DNA from: a bacterium
GTDB lineage: Bacteria > Actinomycetota > Acidimicrobiia > Spongiisociales > ZC4RG35
Assembly: GCA_028824015.1 (NCBI GenBank)
Contig: JAPPFC010000025.1
Location: forward strand, 1 to 53,969
Reading direction: 5' to 3'
DNA length: 53,969 nt
A program made the position numbers and the translations under genes. Each line of letters begins with the position of its first letter. Within the stretch, counting starts at the first letter, position 1. The notes under the pieces are model-generated. The model was not told the origin of the DNA. It saw only the letters and a program-made list of their open reading frames with translations, and searched no databases. This document shows positions 16,457 through 25,039 of this stretch, piece after piece.

Positions 16457-16908
16457 GGGAGTGCCTTTCCCAGATGGATCGAGCCGAGACGGATCAACTC
16501 GCCGGTGGTGCCGGGGTTGTCCAGAAGGCGGGCCACCCAGTTCGCGACGGTCTCCGGTTCGACATCCTCGACGGTCGCAAGGACATTGGCCGGGATTCCC
16601 GCCTTGGCGGTCTCCTGGGCCAGGTCCCGGGCGGCCGATAGGAGACCGGTGGCAACCATGGCCTTTCCCGCCCCCCGTTTTCCAAGGAGGTCGGGGCTCC
16701 CGACCACGTAGACCACCGGCGCTCCCGCCCGGGCCGCCTCCCGGGTGAGCACGAACGCCTCGGTCAACTCATCCGACACATCCTCCCACTCCTCCCCGAG
16801 GGTCTCATCGGTCCAGAACACCAGGCCATGGGAGGTGGTTCCCGGCTCCACACCCGCTCGGGCCAGCCTTTCCCTCCAATCCGGTGGAACTCTCAAGTAG
16901 CTACGCAA
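16453..16908 (-). CDS. Degenerate Rossmann protein like the FabG4 N-terminal domain
   Basis: Predicted ~151-residue protein with no SDR catalytic tetrad. Its layout (SHGLVFWTDETLG, then a long helix, VVYVVGSPDLLGKRG, and a C-terminal TTGELIRLGSIHLG) parallels the flavodoxin-like N-terminal domain of high-molecular-weight FabG (Rv0242c type). The start is tentative. TTG 16908 gives LRSYLRVPPDW and avoids the thiolase gene, whereas the longer frame to 17154 overlaps the thiolase C-terminus antisense-free but out of frame. The gene is coupled to the SDR by ATGA. Confidence 0.65.
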   Translation of the reverse strand: MRSYLRVPPDWRERLARAGVEPGTTSHGLVFWTDETLGEEWEDVSDELTEAFVLTREAARAGAPVVYVVGSPDLLGKRGAGKAMVATGLLSAARDLAQETAKAGIPANVLATVEDVEPETVANWVARLLDNPGTTGELIRLGSIHLGKALP

Positions 16909-17027
16909 GACCCTTTCGTAGCCTAACGCCGGACGGTTATCGGACTCCGGTCCCCGCGCCGGGCTCTTCCTACCAGGTTGCCCATCGCCACCGCCCTTTT
17001 TCCCGAAGGGGGGACCGGAGGGGAGAC

Positions 17028-18236
17028 TCAGACTCGTTCCACCACCAGGGAGATTCCTTGTCCCGTCCCGATGCACATGGTCGCCAGCCCGTATCCGCCT
17101 TCTCTGCGGGACAGTTCGTGCACCAAGGTGGTGAGTATGCGCGCCCCGGAACAACCCAGGGGATGACCCAGAGCGATGGCTCCGCCGTTCACATTCACAA
17201 CCTCCGGGTCGATGTGGAGTTCATTCCGGCATGCCACCGCTTGGGCTGCGAATGCCTCGTTCAACTCCACCAGGTCGAGGTCGTCAACATCCAGGCCGGC
17301 CCGAGCCAGGGCCTTTTCGGAGGCGGGGACCGGCCCGATCCCCATCAGGTCGGGATGAACGGCGGCCACCCCCGAGGAGACCAACCGGGCCATGGGGGTC
17401 AGCCCGGTCCTCTCCAGTCCGGCGGCCGTGGCCAGGATCACTCCGGCGGCGCCGTCGTTAATGGGCGATGCATTGCCGGCGGTGACTGTCCCGCCTTCCC
17501 GGAATACCGGACGAAGTCCGGCCAGAGCCTCCATGGAGGTATTGGGTCGGGGGCCCTCGTCAGAGGTGATCAGGGCGATGGTCCGTTTCTTGGGCCCCAC
17601 CGGAGCCTCTATCGGGACTATCTCGTCGTCGAATCTTCCGGCCTGCTGGGCGGCGATAGCGTTCCGGTGGCTGGTCAGGGCGAATCGGTCCTGATCGATC
17701 CGGGTGACTCCGTACTTGGAGGCGACCTCCTCGGCGGTCTCGCCCATGTTGATGGGCGGGTACATGGCCTGCATGCGGGGGTTGACCAGCCGCCATCCCA
17801 GCACGGTGTCGACCATTTGGGGAGCGCCCACCGCGTAGCCTCTTTCTGGTTTGGTTACCACGAAGGGAGCGCGGCTCATTGCCTCCGAACCGCCCGCGAT
17901 CATCACGTCTCCCCAACCTGCAGCCAACGACTGAGCAGCGGTGATGACAGCCTGCAAGCCCGAACCGCACAGACGGTTGACGGTCTGACCGGGAATCTCG
18001 ATGCCCAGACCCGCCAGGAGCGACGCCATACGGGCTACGTTCCGGTTGTCCTCCCCGGCCTGGTTGGCGGCGCCCCACACCACGTCCTCCACGTCCACGG
18101 CCTCCAGGCTGGGGTTGCGATCCATCAGGGCTCGGACGACGTGAGCGGCCAGGTCGTCGGGCCGCACGGCGGCGAGTTGCCCTCCGATCCGACCCATGGG
18201 AGTGCGGCAAGCATCGACGATGAAGACATCGGTCAT
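17028..18236 (-). CDS. Acetyl-CoA acetyltransferase (thiolase)
   Basis: Predicted 402-residue thiolase II/acyl-CoA acetyltransferase. Catalytic residues are visible: nucleophilic Cys in VNRLCGSGLQAV, His in NGGAIALGHPLGCSGAR and the second Cys in the same motif. The C-terminal MCIGTGQGISLVVERV is canonical. It catalyses either thiolysis of 3-ketoacyl-CoA or condensation of two acyl-CoAs. Genes for a split FabG4-like reductase follow on the same strand, consistent with a beta-oxidation or reverse-type acyl-CoA pathway. It is divergent from the DUF169 gene over about 150 bp. Confidence 0.93.
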   Translation of the reverse strand: MTDVFIVDACRTPMGRIGGQLAAVRPDDLAAHVVRALMDRNPSLEAVDVEDVVWGAANQAGEDNRNVARMASLLAGLGIEIPGQTVNRLCGSGLQAVITAAQSLAAGWGDVMIAGGSEAMSRAPFVVTKPERGYAVGAPQMVDTVLGWRLVNPRMQAMYPPINMGETAEEVASKYGVTRIDQDRFALTSHRNAIAAQQAGRFDDEIVPIEAPVGPKKRTIALITSDEGPRPNTSMEALAGLRPVFREGGTVTAGNASPINDGAAGVILATAAGLERTGLTPMARLVSSGVAAVHPDLMGIGPVPASEKALARAGLDVDDLDLVELNEAFAAQAVACRNELHIDPEVVNVNGGAIALGHPLGCSGARILTTLVHELSRREGGYGLATMCIGTGQGISLVVERV

Positions 18237-18389
18237 ACGGGAACCATCCTAATCCCAGTGGCGTCCTGGCGGCGAGGAAGCGACGGAAGCTCCTTGCAGC
18301 AGCCTCGGATGGGGTGGCGGGGACCGGGCCCACCGTGCGTCTGAGGATTATGCTTGGCCGCACGGTTCCCTTTGATTCAAGGAGTTAGC

Positions 18390-19112
18390 ATGGCCACCGA
18401 CTGGAGAGACCTGTCCGAACGGCTCAGCGGTTTGCTCGGACTGGAGCACGCCCCCATCGCCATTACATTTTCGGAGGAGCCCGTCTCTTCGGAGAGTGGG
18501 ATCGCTCCCTTCGGGGGCCCGTTGTCGGAGCCGACTCCGGACGGCAGATCGGGGGCGGTGCCTGCTCCCTGCGTCTTCTGGATGCACGCCCACACCCGCA
18601 CCTTCTTCACCACCCCCGATGATCACGGCAACTGCTCGGTGGGCGAGTACACCCACGGCCTGGTTGAGGCCGGAGACATCCTCGATCGGGAGGATGTGGG
18701 AGCTTTGCTGGAGGTTGGCTGGGTCACCATGGAGGCCTTTGCCGGGGTGGCTGCCCTGGAGCGCCGGCCCTCCTCGATTGTGTACGGACCGCTCGCCGAC
18801 ACCCCGAGCGACCCTGATGTCGTTCTGCTGAGGCTGAGCCCCTACCAGGCCATGGAGTTGGGTGACGCGGTCGCCATCAATCTCAGCGGCAAGCCCCAGT
18901 GCCAGATTCTTCCCATCGCCATCGACCAGGCCAAGGTGACGCTGTCGATGGGATGCGCACTGTCAAGGGCGCGCACCGGGATGGGCGACGACGAGTTGAC
19001 CTGCGCCATTCCGCCAGGACAACTGGCGGAGATCGTTGCGAACCTGGAAGGCGTGGTGGGCGCCGACAAACAGGTGGTCGGCTACGCTCACGCCGACGCC
19101 GCTCGTTTCTAG
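18390..19112 (+). CDS. DUF169-family protein
   Basis: Predicted 240-residue protein of the DUF169 family: an N-terminal LSGLLGLEHAPIAITF segment, a central CVFWMHAHTR with NCSVGEYTHG, and a C-terminal ...TLSMGCALSRARTGM stretch. The conserved cysteines (FWMH-adjacent Cys, NCSVG, MGCAL) hint at a metal or redox role, but the family has no established function. The start at 18390 has AAGGAG about six bases upstream. No operon partner is evident; it stands between divergent thiolase and downstream lacI control region. Confidence 0.75.
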   Translation: MATDWRDLSERLSGLLGLEHAPIAITFSEEPVSSESGIAPFGGPLSEPTPDGRSGAVPAPCVFWMHAHTRTFFTTPDDHGNCSVGEYTHGLVEAGDILDREDVGALLEVGWVTMEAFAGVAALERRPSSIVYGPLADTPSDPDVVLLRLSPYQAMELGDAVAINLSGKPQCQILPIAIDQAKVTLSMGCALSRARTGMGDDELTCAIPPGQLAEIVANLEGVVGADKQVVGYAHADAARF

Positions 19113-19192
19113 GACCGAGCAGGGCCTCTTCGTTAAGGAGGGATTGACGCTCTAAACCCCCGCGGTCAGTCCGAGTCTCGCTTCCGGGAGTG

Positions 19193-19206
19193 TGGGAGCG
19201 CTCCTA
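19193..19206. promoter_or_regulatory. Upstream CebR/CelR-type operator (one mismatch)
   Basis: TGGGAGCGCTCCTA, a 14-bp palindrome with one departure from TGGGAGCGCTCCCA, the operator type described for the actinobacterial cellobiose regulators CebR and CelR. It lies upstream of the -35 of the lacI promoter, with about 68 bp centre to centre to the downstream perfect copy. That spacing suggests possible looping. Confidence 0.8.
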
Positions 19207-19230
19207 CTAATAGGACCTTTTCCTTTTGAT

Positions 19231-19260
19231 TTGGACGATAAATACCTGGGCCTCTATGCT
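19231..19260 (+). promoter_or_regulatory. Sigma-70-like promoter of the sugar locus regulator
   Basis: TTGGAC (19231-19236) and TATGCT (19255-19260) are separated by 18 bases, giving a plausible -35/-10 pair. The -10 abuts the perfect operator at 19261, so repressor binding there would overlap the transcription start. This predicts negative autoregulation of the lacI-family gene and possibly of the whole locus. Confidence 0.6.
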
Positions 19261-19274
19261 TGGGAGCGCTCCCA
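19261..19274. promoter_or_regulatory. Perfect CebR/CelR-type operator
   Basis: TGGGAGCGCTCCCA, a perfect 14-bp palindrome, located immediately 3' of the -10 element and 24 bp upstream of the regulator start codon. It matches the operator known for Streptomyces CebR and Thermobifida CelR. The regulator encoded next to it is the natural candidate ligand-responsive repressor. Confidence 0.85.
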
Positions 19275-19298
19275 GAAAGGGTTAAGAGGCATAGAAGT

Positions 19299-20324
19299 AT
19301 GGCAAGACGGTTGAACCTCGAGGAGATCGGACGCCGGGCGGGGGTTTCCCGCTCTACCGTCTCGCGTGTCGTCAACGGCGAGCCTCATGTTCGTTCCGAG
19401 ACCAAGAAGCGAGTGGAGGCGGTAATCGCGGAGACCGGTTACCGGCCGCATGCAGCTGCGCGTTCACTCGCCTCCAACAACACGGGGGTGATCGGACTGG
19501 TGATCCCCAGCGCGGTGGAAACCCTGTTTGACGATCCGTACTTCGGCCGCCTCATCCTGGGCATCAGCGCCGCCACCAACGAGGTGGACATGACCCTGGC
19601 CCTCTTCCTGTTCGGAGAGGAGCCCGACGAAGGGTCGATTATTTATCGGGTTGTTACACCTGGTCTGGTGGACGGGGTGATCGTGACCGCCACAACGCGG
19701 GGAGATCCCCTCATCGATCATATGCAAGGCGCTGACATGCCCTTCGTGGTGATTGGACGACCCGACAGCGCCCGCTCCACCTTCTGTGTCGACGTTGACA
19801 ATCGGGGCGGCGCCAGAGCGGCGGCTCTACATCTCGCTGCGCTCGGCCGCCGCCGCCCGGCGCTCATCGCGGCACCCTCGAACACCACCGCCGGCGTCGA
19901 CCGCCGCAATGGTTTTCTTGAGGGACTCTCCGAAGTCGGCTTGAGCGTCGAGAACCGGATCAGGGAAGGAGACTGGACACAGGGTTCGGGCCGTGAGGCC
20001 ATGTCTCTGCTGTTAACGGAGCGACCCGATGCGGTGTTCGTTGCTTCGGATCGTATGGCTGTCGGCGCACTGCGGGCCATCAGTGAAGCCGGTCTCAACT
20101 GTCCCGGCGACATCTCCGTCGTGTCATTCGACGGCCTGGTGCCGCCTGACCTCACCATGCCTCGGCTGACCTCGGTGGTCCAGCCGGTGACGGAAGTTGG
20201 CAAGCGGGCGACGCGGTTGCTCAGGTCGGTCATAGATGGCACGAGCACCACCCCCGAGCATGTGGTGTTCCCCACCAGGTTGGCCGTGCGGGAGTCATGC
20301 GGATCTGCTCCCCCGGGGTCGTGA
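19299..20324 (+). CDS. LacI-family transcriptional regulator (CebR/CelR-like)
   Basis: Predicted 341-residue LacI/GalR regulator. The N-terminal helix-turn-helix and hinge are clear (LEEIGRRAGVSRSTVSRVVN, then NTGVIGLVIPS). The remainder is a periplasmic-binding-like effector domain with NTTAGVDRRNGFLEGL and VFVASDRMAVGALRAI. The start at 19299 gives the standard MARRLNLEEIG N-terminus; AGAGG lies nearby upstream. It probably represses the beta-glucan locus downstream and itself through the two operators at 19193 and 19261. The likely inducer is a beta-glucan oligosaccharide or glucose-derived disaccharide; this is inferred from operator type and gene neighbours, not from the effector pocket. 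Confidence 0.9.
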   Translation: MARRLNLEEIGRRAGVSRSTVSRVVNGEPHVRSETKKRVEAVIAETGYRPHAAARSLASNNTGVIGLVIPSAVETLFDDPYFGRLILGISAATNEVDMTLALFLFGEEPDEGSIIYRVVTPGLVDGVIVTATTRGDPLIDHMQGADMPFVVIGRPDSARSTFCVDVDNRGGARAAALHLAALGRRRPALIAAPSNTTAGVDRRNGFLEGLSEVGLSVENRIREGDWTQGSGREAMSLLLTERPDAVFVASDRMAVGALRAISEAGLNCPGDISVVSFDGLVPPDLTMPRLTSVVQPVTEVGKRATRLLRSVIDGTSTTPEHVVFPTRLAVRESCGSAPPGS

Positions 20325-20347
20325 CGGTGTTTCGTGTTCTACGCCTG

Positions 20348-20362
20348 CCGCCACCGTGGCGG
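20348..20362. promoter_or_regulatory. Short perfect inverted repeat between regulator and binding-protein genes
   Basis: CCGCCAC C GTGGCGG, a 7-bp perfect inverted repeat with one central base, in the 154-bp gap upstream of the substrate-binding protein gene. No T tract follows, so it is not a classical terminator. It could be an operator or an RNA hairpin. No CebR-type palindrome is seen in this gap. Confidence 0.35.
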
Positions 20363-20478
20363 GTGTCCTCACCATTACGGCCCGCTCGACTCCGAGTGTT
20401 CGGGGTCTTTCCTTCGTATTTCCCGAAAACTGTCCCGAAGGCGTCCCAGAACGCCAAATAGCAAAGGAGAAACCAGCC

Positions 20479-21885
20479 ATGACCCACACATCCATCGGTC
20501 GGATGCTTGCCCTGCTGTTCGCAGTGTGCCTGGTGGCCGCCGCATGCGGCGAGGACGAGCCTGAAGCCACGCCAACCACGGTCGCGTCCGCAACGACCGC
20601 ACCCGAAACCCCGGCGCCTGAAACGACCGCCGCTGCGCCTGAAACGACCGCAGCCGAACCCGCCCCGGCAGAAGATGTCACGCTTCGGGTGCTGGTGCAC
20701 CAGAACCCCCCCATGGTGGAGTTCATGGAGTCGTTCAACCAGTCCTTCGAGGCAGCCCATCCCAACGTCACCGTGGACATGTCGGTGGTCGGCGCCGGCG
20801 ATTTGAGCATCGCCATCCAAACTCGTTTGACCGCAGGCGACATCGACGTGATAGACATTTTCGGCTTTGCCAACGCCGCTCAGCCATACATGTCCGGGGT
20901 CAACCCGCCGAACTGGCAGACGCTGATCGAGGCCGGATTGCTTATGGATCTCACCGGCCAGCCCTTCGTGGACCTCTACGATGAGGCGACGATCACAGAT
21001 GCCGGTTCCTTTGGTGGCAAGGTGTACTCGATCAACCTCGGTCGCGTGTCCTACAGCGGCATGTTCGTCAACCTCGATCTCTTCGACGCCACCGGAGTGG
21101 CCGTGCCCACCACCTGGGGTGAACTGGTGGCTGCATGCGACACGTTCAAGGCAGCAGGCAACGAGTGCATGACTGTCGGCGGCGGAGACGGATGGCCGAT
21201 CTTCGTTGGCGCCTACGGTTTGCTCGGCGCCATGTACCCCGATCAGGAGGCCCTGGTCGAGGGTCTCTGGACCGGTGACATCACCTGGGATGACGAGCAT
21301 TCGGTCGAGATGTTGAACCGGATGCAGATATATGCCAACGAGATGCTGGAAACCGGTGTCTCAGGGCTCTCCCATGACGCCGCTCCGGCACGGTTCGCCG
21401 CCGGCGACGTGGCCATGATGCCCACGGGCGTGTGGCAGGCGCCCGCCCTTGACGAAGTGGACTTCGACTGGACCTACATACCGTTCCCGGGAAGCGACAA
21501 TCCCGAGGACAACCAGTACCTGTTCGGCAAGTACGACCAGGGTTGGGCCATAGCCGCCGACACTCCCCACCCCGATGTCTCCCTGGAGTACCTGGCTGCG
21601 TTCTCGGAGCCGGGCAACTACCAGGCCTTCGTGAACGCGGTCGGCTTCATTCCCACCCAGCCCACCGCTGAACTCGCCACCAAACTCGGCGCCGAAGTGG
21701 CTCCGTACCTGGTGAACTATCGGGTCGGCTTCGAGCAATACTGGGTGGCGCCCACCGGCGCCGGTCAGTGGGCCAATGCCTCGCAGGCTGCCGCCTGGTT
21801 CGATCCGTTCAACGAATGGACCGATCCTGCCGGGTTGGGCGCCCAGGCGCAGGCTGACCTGCAAGCCGGGTTGGACGCCGGCTAA
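20479..21885 (+). CDS. Sugar ABC transporter substrate-binding lipoprotein
   Basis: Predicted 468-residue extracellular solute-binding protein family 1. A lipoprotein signal (MLALLFAVCLVAAACGED) places the lipid-anchored Cys at residue 23. It is followed by a Thr/Pro/Glu-rich linker with repeated APETTA units (about residues 30-65), then the binding domain starting VTLRVLVHQNPP. AAGGAG about nine bases upstream of ATG 20479 supports the start. It is followed by two permease genes, so it is the binding component of a CUT1-type sugar importer. Beta-glucan oligosaccharides are the inferred ligand because GH16 and phosphorylase genes follow. Confidence 0.92.
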   Translation: MTHTSIGRMLALLFAVCLVAAACGEDEPEATPTTVASATTAPETPAPETTAAAPETTAAEPAPAEDVTLRVLVHQNPPMVEFMESFNQSFEAAHPNVTVDMSVVGAGDLSIAIQTRLTAGDIDVIDIFGFANAAQPYMSGVNPPNWQTLIEAGLLMDLTGQPFVDLYDEATITDAGSFGGKVYSINLGRVSYSGMFVNLDLFDATGVAVPTTWGELVAACDTFKAAGNECMTVGGGDGWPIFVGAYGLLGAMYPDQEALVEGLWTGDITWDDEHSVEMLNRMQIYANEMLETGVSGLSHDAAPARFAAGDVAMMPTGVWQAPALDEVDFDWTYIPFPGSDNPEDNQYLFGKYDQGWAIAADTPHPDVSLEYLAAFSEPGNYQAFVNAVGFIPTQPTAELATKLGAEVAPYLVNYRVGFEQYWVAPTGAGQWANASQAAAWFDPFNEWTDPAGLGAQAQADLQAGLDAG

Positions 21886-21971
21886 ACCCAAGGCACTACC
21901 GAAGGTGGGGACTCCTTTCCGGTACCGTCCGGCAAGGGTCCCCACCGGGACTCCGAAGGATCCGATCACCA

Positions 21972-22913
21972 GTGGCCATCATCGACCGGAAATACCTGTT
22001 CGACAAAGGATGGAAGAGTGCTGCGCCGATAGCCCTGCTGCTGCCGGGCTTCCTCCTCTACCTCCTGATCGCGGTCGGTCCGTCGCTGGCCACGGCCGTC
22101 TACTCGTTCACCGACGCCACGGGTATCCGTGGCATTCCGGTCAGTTGGATCGGATTCGAAAACTACGACGAGTTCCTGTTCATAGGAGCTGCGTCCCGCG
22201 ACAACATCGCTGCACTGGTTCGGACCATCTATTTCTGCTTCTTCGTCACGACGATCCAGTTCGGCTTCGGCCTGCTGCTGGCCGTTCTGCTGAATCGCAA
22301 ACTGAAAGGCACGAAGTTCTTCCGGACCCTGTTTTTTCTGCCGGTGATTCTCGGAGTGGCCATTCAGGGACTGATGTGGAAGTTGTTCCTACTGCCGAGG
22401 GGCGGCCCGGTTGCCGAGTTCGCCAGCCTCTTCGGCTGGACCTCGGAGTTTCTGGGCGGGCAACCCAGGCAGGCATTCGCATGGGTGATCGTGGTTCAGA
22501 TCTGGGCGAACGCCGGCATCACAATGGTGATCTTCCTGGCGGGAATGCAAACCATTCCAGAGCGTCTCTACGAGTCCGCCCGGATCGACGGGGCCGGAGG
22601 TTGGCAGTTGTTCCGGCACGTTACCTGGCCGCTGCTAACCCCTGCGGTCAACACGAACCTCCTGTTGAACATCATCGGGTCCCTGCAGGCCTGGCAACTG
22701 TTCCTAGTCCTCATCGGCTACCGACCAGGGACGCAGGTCCTTGGGTATCTGGTCTTCGCTGAGGGTTTCGGACAGGTATCCGGCGAGGTTACGACTGCCT
22801 TCCGCCAGGGGTACGCCGCGGCCGCCTCCATCGGGCTGTTCATTCTCGTTCTGGTGATCGCCCTTGTCACCAACGTCTTCGTGTCACGAAGGGAAGAGAA
22901 GTTCCTGGGATGA
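21972..22913 (+). CDS. ABC sugar transporter permease 1 (MalF/CebF-like)
   Basis: Predicted 313-residue binding-protein-dependent permease with six hydrophobic segments. The EAA loop is YESARIDGAGGWQLFRHVTWP. The start is GTG at 21972. Its last four bases overlap the next permease as ATGA. This is the first of two inner-membrane subunits of the importer. No ATP-binding subunit is encoded nearby. Confidence 0.93.
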   Translation: MAIIDRKYLFDKGWKSAAPIALLLPGFLLYLLIAVGPSLATAVYSFTDATGIRGIPVSWIGFENYDEFLFIGAASRDNIAALVRTIYFCFFVTTIQFGFGLLLAVLLNRKLKGTKFFRTLFFLPVILGVAIQGLMWKLFLLPRGGPVAEFASLFGWTSEFLGGQPRQAFAWVIVVQIWANAGITMVIFLAGMQTIPERLYESARIDGAGGWQLFRHVTWPLLTPAVNTNLLLNIIGSLQAWQLFLVLIGYRPGTQVLGYLVFAEGFGQVSGEVTTAFRQGYAAAASIGLFILVLVIALVTNVFVSRREEKFLG

Positions 22914-23773
22914 CGACCGCACGCCAAGCATCGACGCAAGCCAAAGACAGACCGCGGAGACGGGGGTTCAGGAGACCCAGGATCGGGTCCTATTCGATCC
23001 TGGGTCTCTGCTCGATTCTCTACATCGGCCCGTTGTTGATGCTGCTGCTCACCGCATTCAAAACGCTGCCGGAGTTCTTCAGGGACCCAACCGGCATGCC
23101 GGAGTCATTCGGGTTCGAGAATTTCGTCGAGGCATGGAGCCTCGCCAAGTTCCCGAGCTACCTGATGAACTCGGTCATCTATACGGTCGTCGCCACAACC
23201 ATCTGCGTGTTGACCTCGGTGCTGGTGGCGTTCCCGATTGCCCGCGGCTACTTCAAGGGATCGAAGCAAATGCTGACGCTCTATGTGATCGCATTGTTCC
23301 TGCCACCTGCTTTGATCCCACAGTTCCAGTTGATCCTGAATCTGGGTCTGTTCAACAGCCGAGCGGGCTACATCCTGCTGTTTCTGGTCAATCCGATCGG
23401 GATCATCATTCTGGTCAATCAAATCAAAGCCGTCCCCAGGGAGCTTGATGAGTCGGCAGCCATGGACGGGTGCGGGTACTACCGCTTTGTTCTGAAGATC
23501 ATTGTGCCGCTGATCCGCCCGGCGATTGCGACAGTGACGGTGCTGCACGCCATCGGAATCTGGAATGAACTGGTCTTGTCGATCATCTACCTGACCAACG
23601 ACGACCTGTTCCCGATCACCCGGGGGCTGATCGTCTTCGAGAGTGTCTACGGAAGCAACTGGCCGCCCCTTGCTGCGGCTGTCCTGATCCTCATGACCCC
23701 GATGCTCCTCCTCTTCCTGTTCCTGCAGCGTTATATCGTGTCGGGGTTGACGGCCGGCGCCGTGAAGGGCTGA
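22910..23773 (+). CDS. ABC sugar transporter permease 2 (MalG/CebG-like)
   Basis: Predicted 287-residue CUT1 permease with about six membrane segments and the EAA loop ELDESAAMDGCGYYRFVLKI. The basic N-terminus (DRPRRRGFRRPRIG) is followed at once by the first transmembrane helix. It is coupled to permease 1 through ATGA. No ATPase gene follows, so the transporter probably borrows an ATPase encoded elsewhere, as CebEFG does with MsiK in Streptomyces. Confidence 0.93.
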   Translation: MTTARQASTQAKDRPRRRGFRRPRIGSYSILGLCSILYIGPLLMLLLTAFKTLPEFFRDPTGMPESFGFENFVEAWSLAKFPSYLMNSVIYTVVATTICVLTSVLVAFPIARGYFKGSKQMLTLYVIALFLPPALIPQFQLILNLGLFNSRAGYILLFLVNPIGIIILVNQIKAVPRELDESAAMDGCGYYRFVLKIIVPLIRPAIATVTVLHAIGIWNELVLSIIYLTNDDLFPITRGLIVFESVYGSNWPPLAAAVLILMTPMLLLFLFLQRYIVSGLTAGAVKG

Positions 23774-23842
23774 GGTCGAGTGATGGAGGCCCTTTCCGGT
23801 GCTCCGACGCACCTCATGCTCGGCTTACGGCACCGTTAGCTG

Positions 23843-25039
23843 ATGGTTGAGATCGCCGATGTCCAGGCAATATTGACCCAACCTGCCGCCGTCCGCCTGG
23901 TAGTCGTCAAGGTGTCCACTACTGAGCCGGGCCTCTTCGGACTCGGTTGCGCCACGTTTACCCAGCGCCCTTTCGCGGTGAGGGCGGCCATCTCGCACCA
24001 CCTGGCCCCGTTCCTGTTGGGCCGCGACGTCGAACGCATCCAGGAGATCTGGCAGATGTCGATGAACCACGGCTACTGGCGCAACGGTCCCGTGCTGAAC
24101 AATGCCGTATCCGGTGTGGACCAAGCCTTGTGGGATATCAAGGGCAAACAGGCAGGTATGCCTGTGTATCAGCTATTGGGTGGCCGCACCCGCGAGGCGG
24201 CGGCCTTGTACGTACATGCGGACGGCCGCGACCCTTCCGAGGTCGCCGACCGCGCCCAGGCACTGGTCGAGGACGGTTACCGGCATGTACGGGTCCAGAT
24301 GGGAGGGTACGGGGGATCCCAGGACGAAACGCGCCTCCCCCCCACAGCGCCTCCCGGCAACTACTACGACCCGCGCTCTTATGGACGGGCGGTGCTCAAA
24401 ATGATCGACCATCTTCGCAACGTGGTCGAGGAGGGAGTGGAACTGCTGCACGACGTCCACGAGCGACTGCATCCGATTGACGCGGTGCAGCTTGCCAAGG
24501 ACCTGGAGCAGTACAGGCTCTTCTTCCTGGAGGACCCCTTCGCTCCCGAAGACATCGGGTGGTTCCCGACCATCAGACGCCAATGCTCCACGCCGCTGGC
24601 CATGGGGGAGTTGTTCAACAACCCGAACGAATGGCGCCGGTTGATCACCGATCGTCTCATCGACTTCGTGCGCATGCACGTGAGCCAGATCGGCGGGATT
24701 ACCCCGGCGCGCAAGGTGGCCTCCTTCGCTGAGATGTTCGGGATAAGGACCGCGTGGCACGGTCCTCACGACACGTCACCGGTGGGCCATGCCGCCAACC
24801 TGCACCTGAACATGTGGGCTCCGAATTTTGGAATACAGGAATGGCCCCAGCCGTCAGAACTCGAGTACGAGATGTTCCCGGGTCTGCCCCGGGCCGGCGG
24901 GGGCTACCTGTATCCCAACGACAGCCCAGGGCTGGGCATAGACATCGACGAGAAGCTCGCCGCCCGATTTCGGTGTGACGAGAGGGTTGAGCAGTGGACC
25001 CAGACCAGGCTCCCCGACGGAACCCCGGCCAGACCATGA
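23843..25039 (+). CDS. Mannonate dehydratase-like enolase-superfamily protein (ManD type)
   Basis: Predicted 398-residue enolase-superfamily enzyme of the D-mannonate/gluconate dehydratase (ManD, RspA) subgroup. The metal ligands are in LLHDVHERLHPIDA, FFLEDPFAPED and AMGELFNNPNEW. The barrel-end HGPHDTSPVGHAANLHLN supplies the catalytic histidine region. ManD members dehydrate D-mannonate and/or D-gluconate to 2-keto-3-deoxygluconate, but some are catalytically weak and have other roles. Placement between sugar permeases and GH16 suggests an oxidised-sugar branch of the locus. Its stop overlaps the next SDR start as ATGA. No good ribosome binding site is visible for the ATG at 23843. Confidence 0.85.
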   Translation: MVEIADVQAILTQPAAVRLVVVKVSTTEPGLFGLGCATFTQRPFAVRAAISHHLAPFLLGRDVERIQEIWQMSMNHGYWRNGPVLNNAVSGVDQALWDIKGKQAGMPVYQLLGGRTREAAALYVHADGRDPSEVADRAQALVEDGYRHVRVQMGGYGGSQDETRLPPTAPPGNYYDPRSYGRAVLKMIDHLRNVVEEGVELLHDVHERLHPIDAVQLAKDLEQYRLFFLEDPFAPEDIGWFPTIRRQCSTPLAMGELFNNPNEWRRLITDRLIDFVRMHVSQIGGITPARKVASFAEMFGIRTAWHGPHDTSPVGHAANLHLNMWAPNFGIQEWPQPSELEYEMFPGLPRAGGGYLYPNDSPGLGIDIDEKLAARFRCDERVEQWTQTRLPDGTPARP

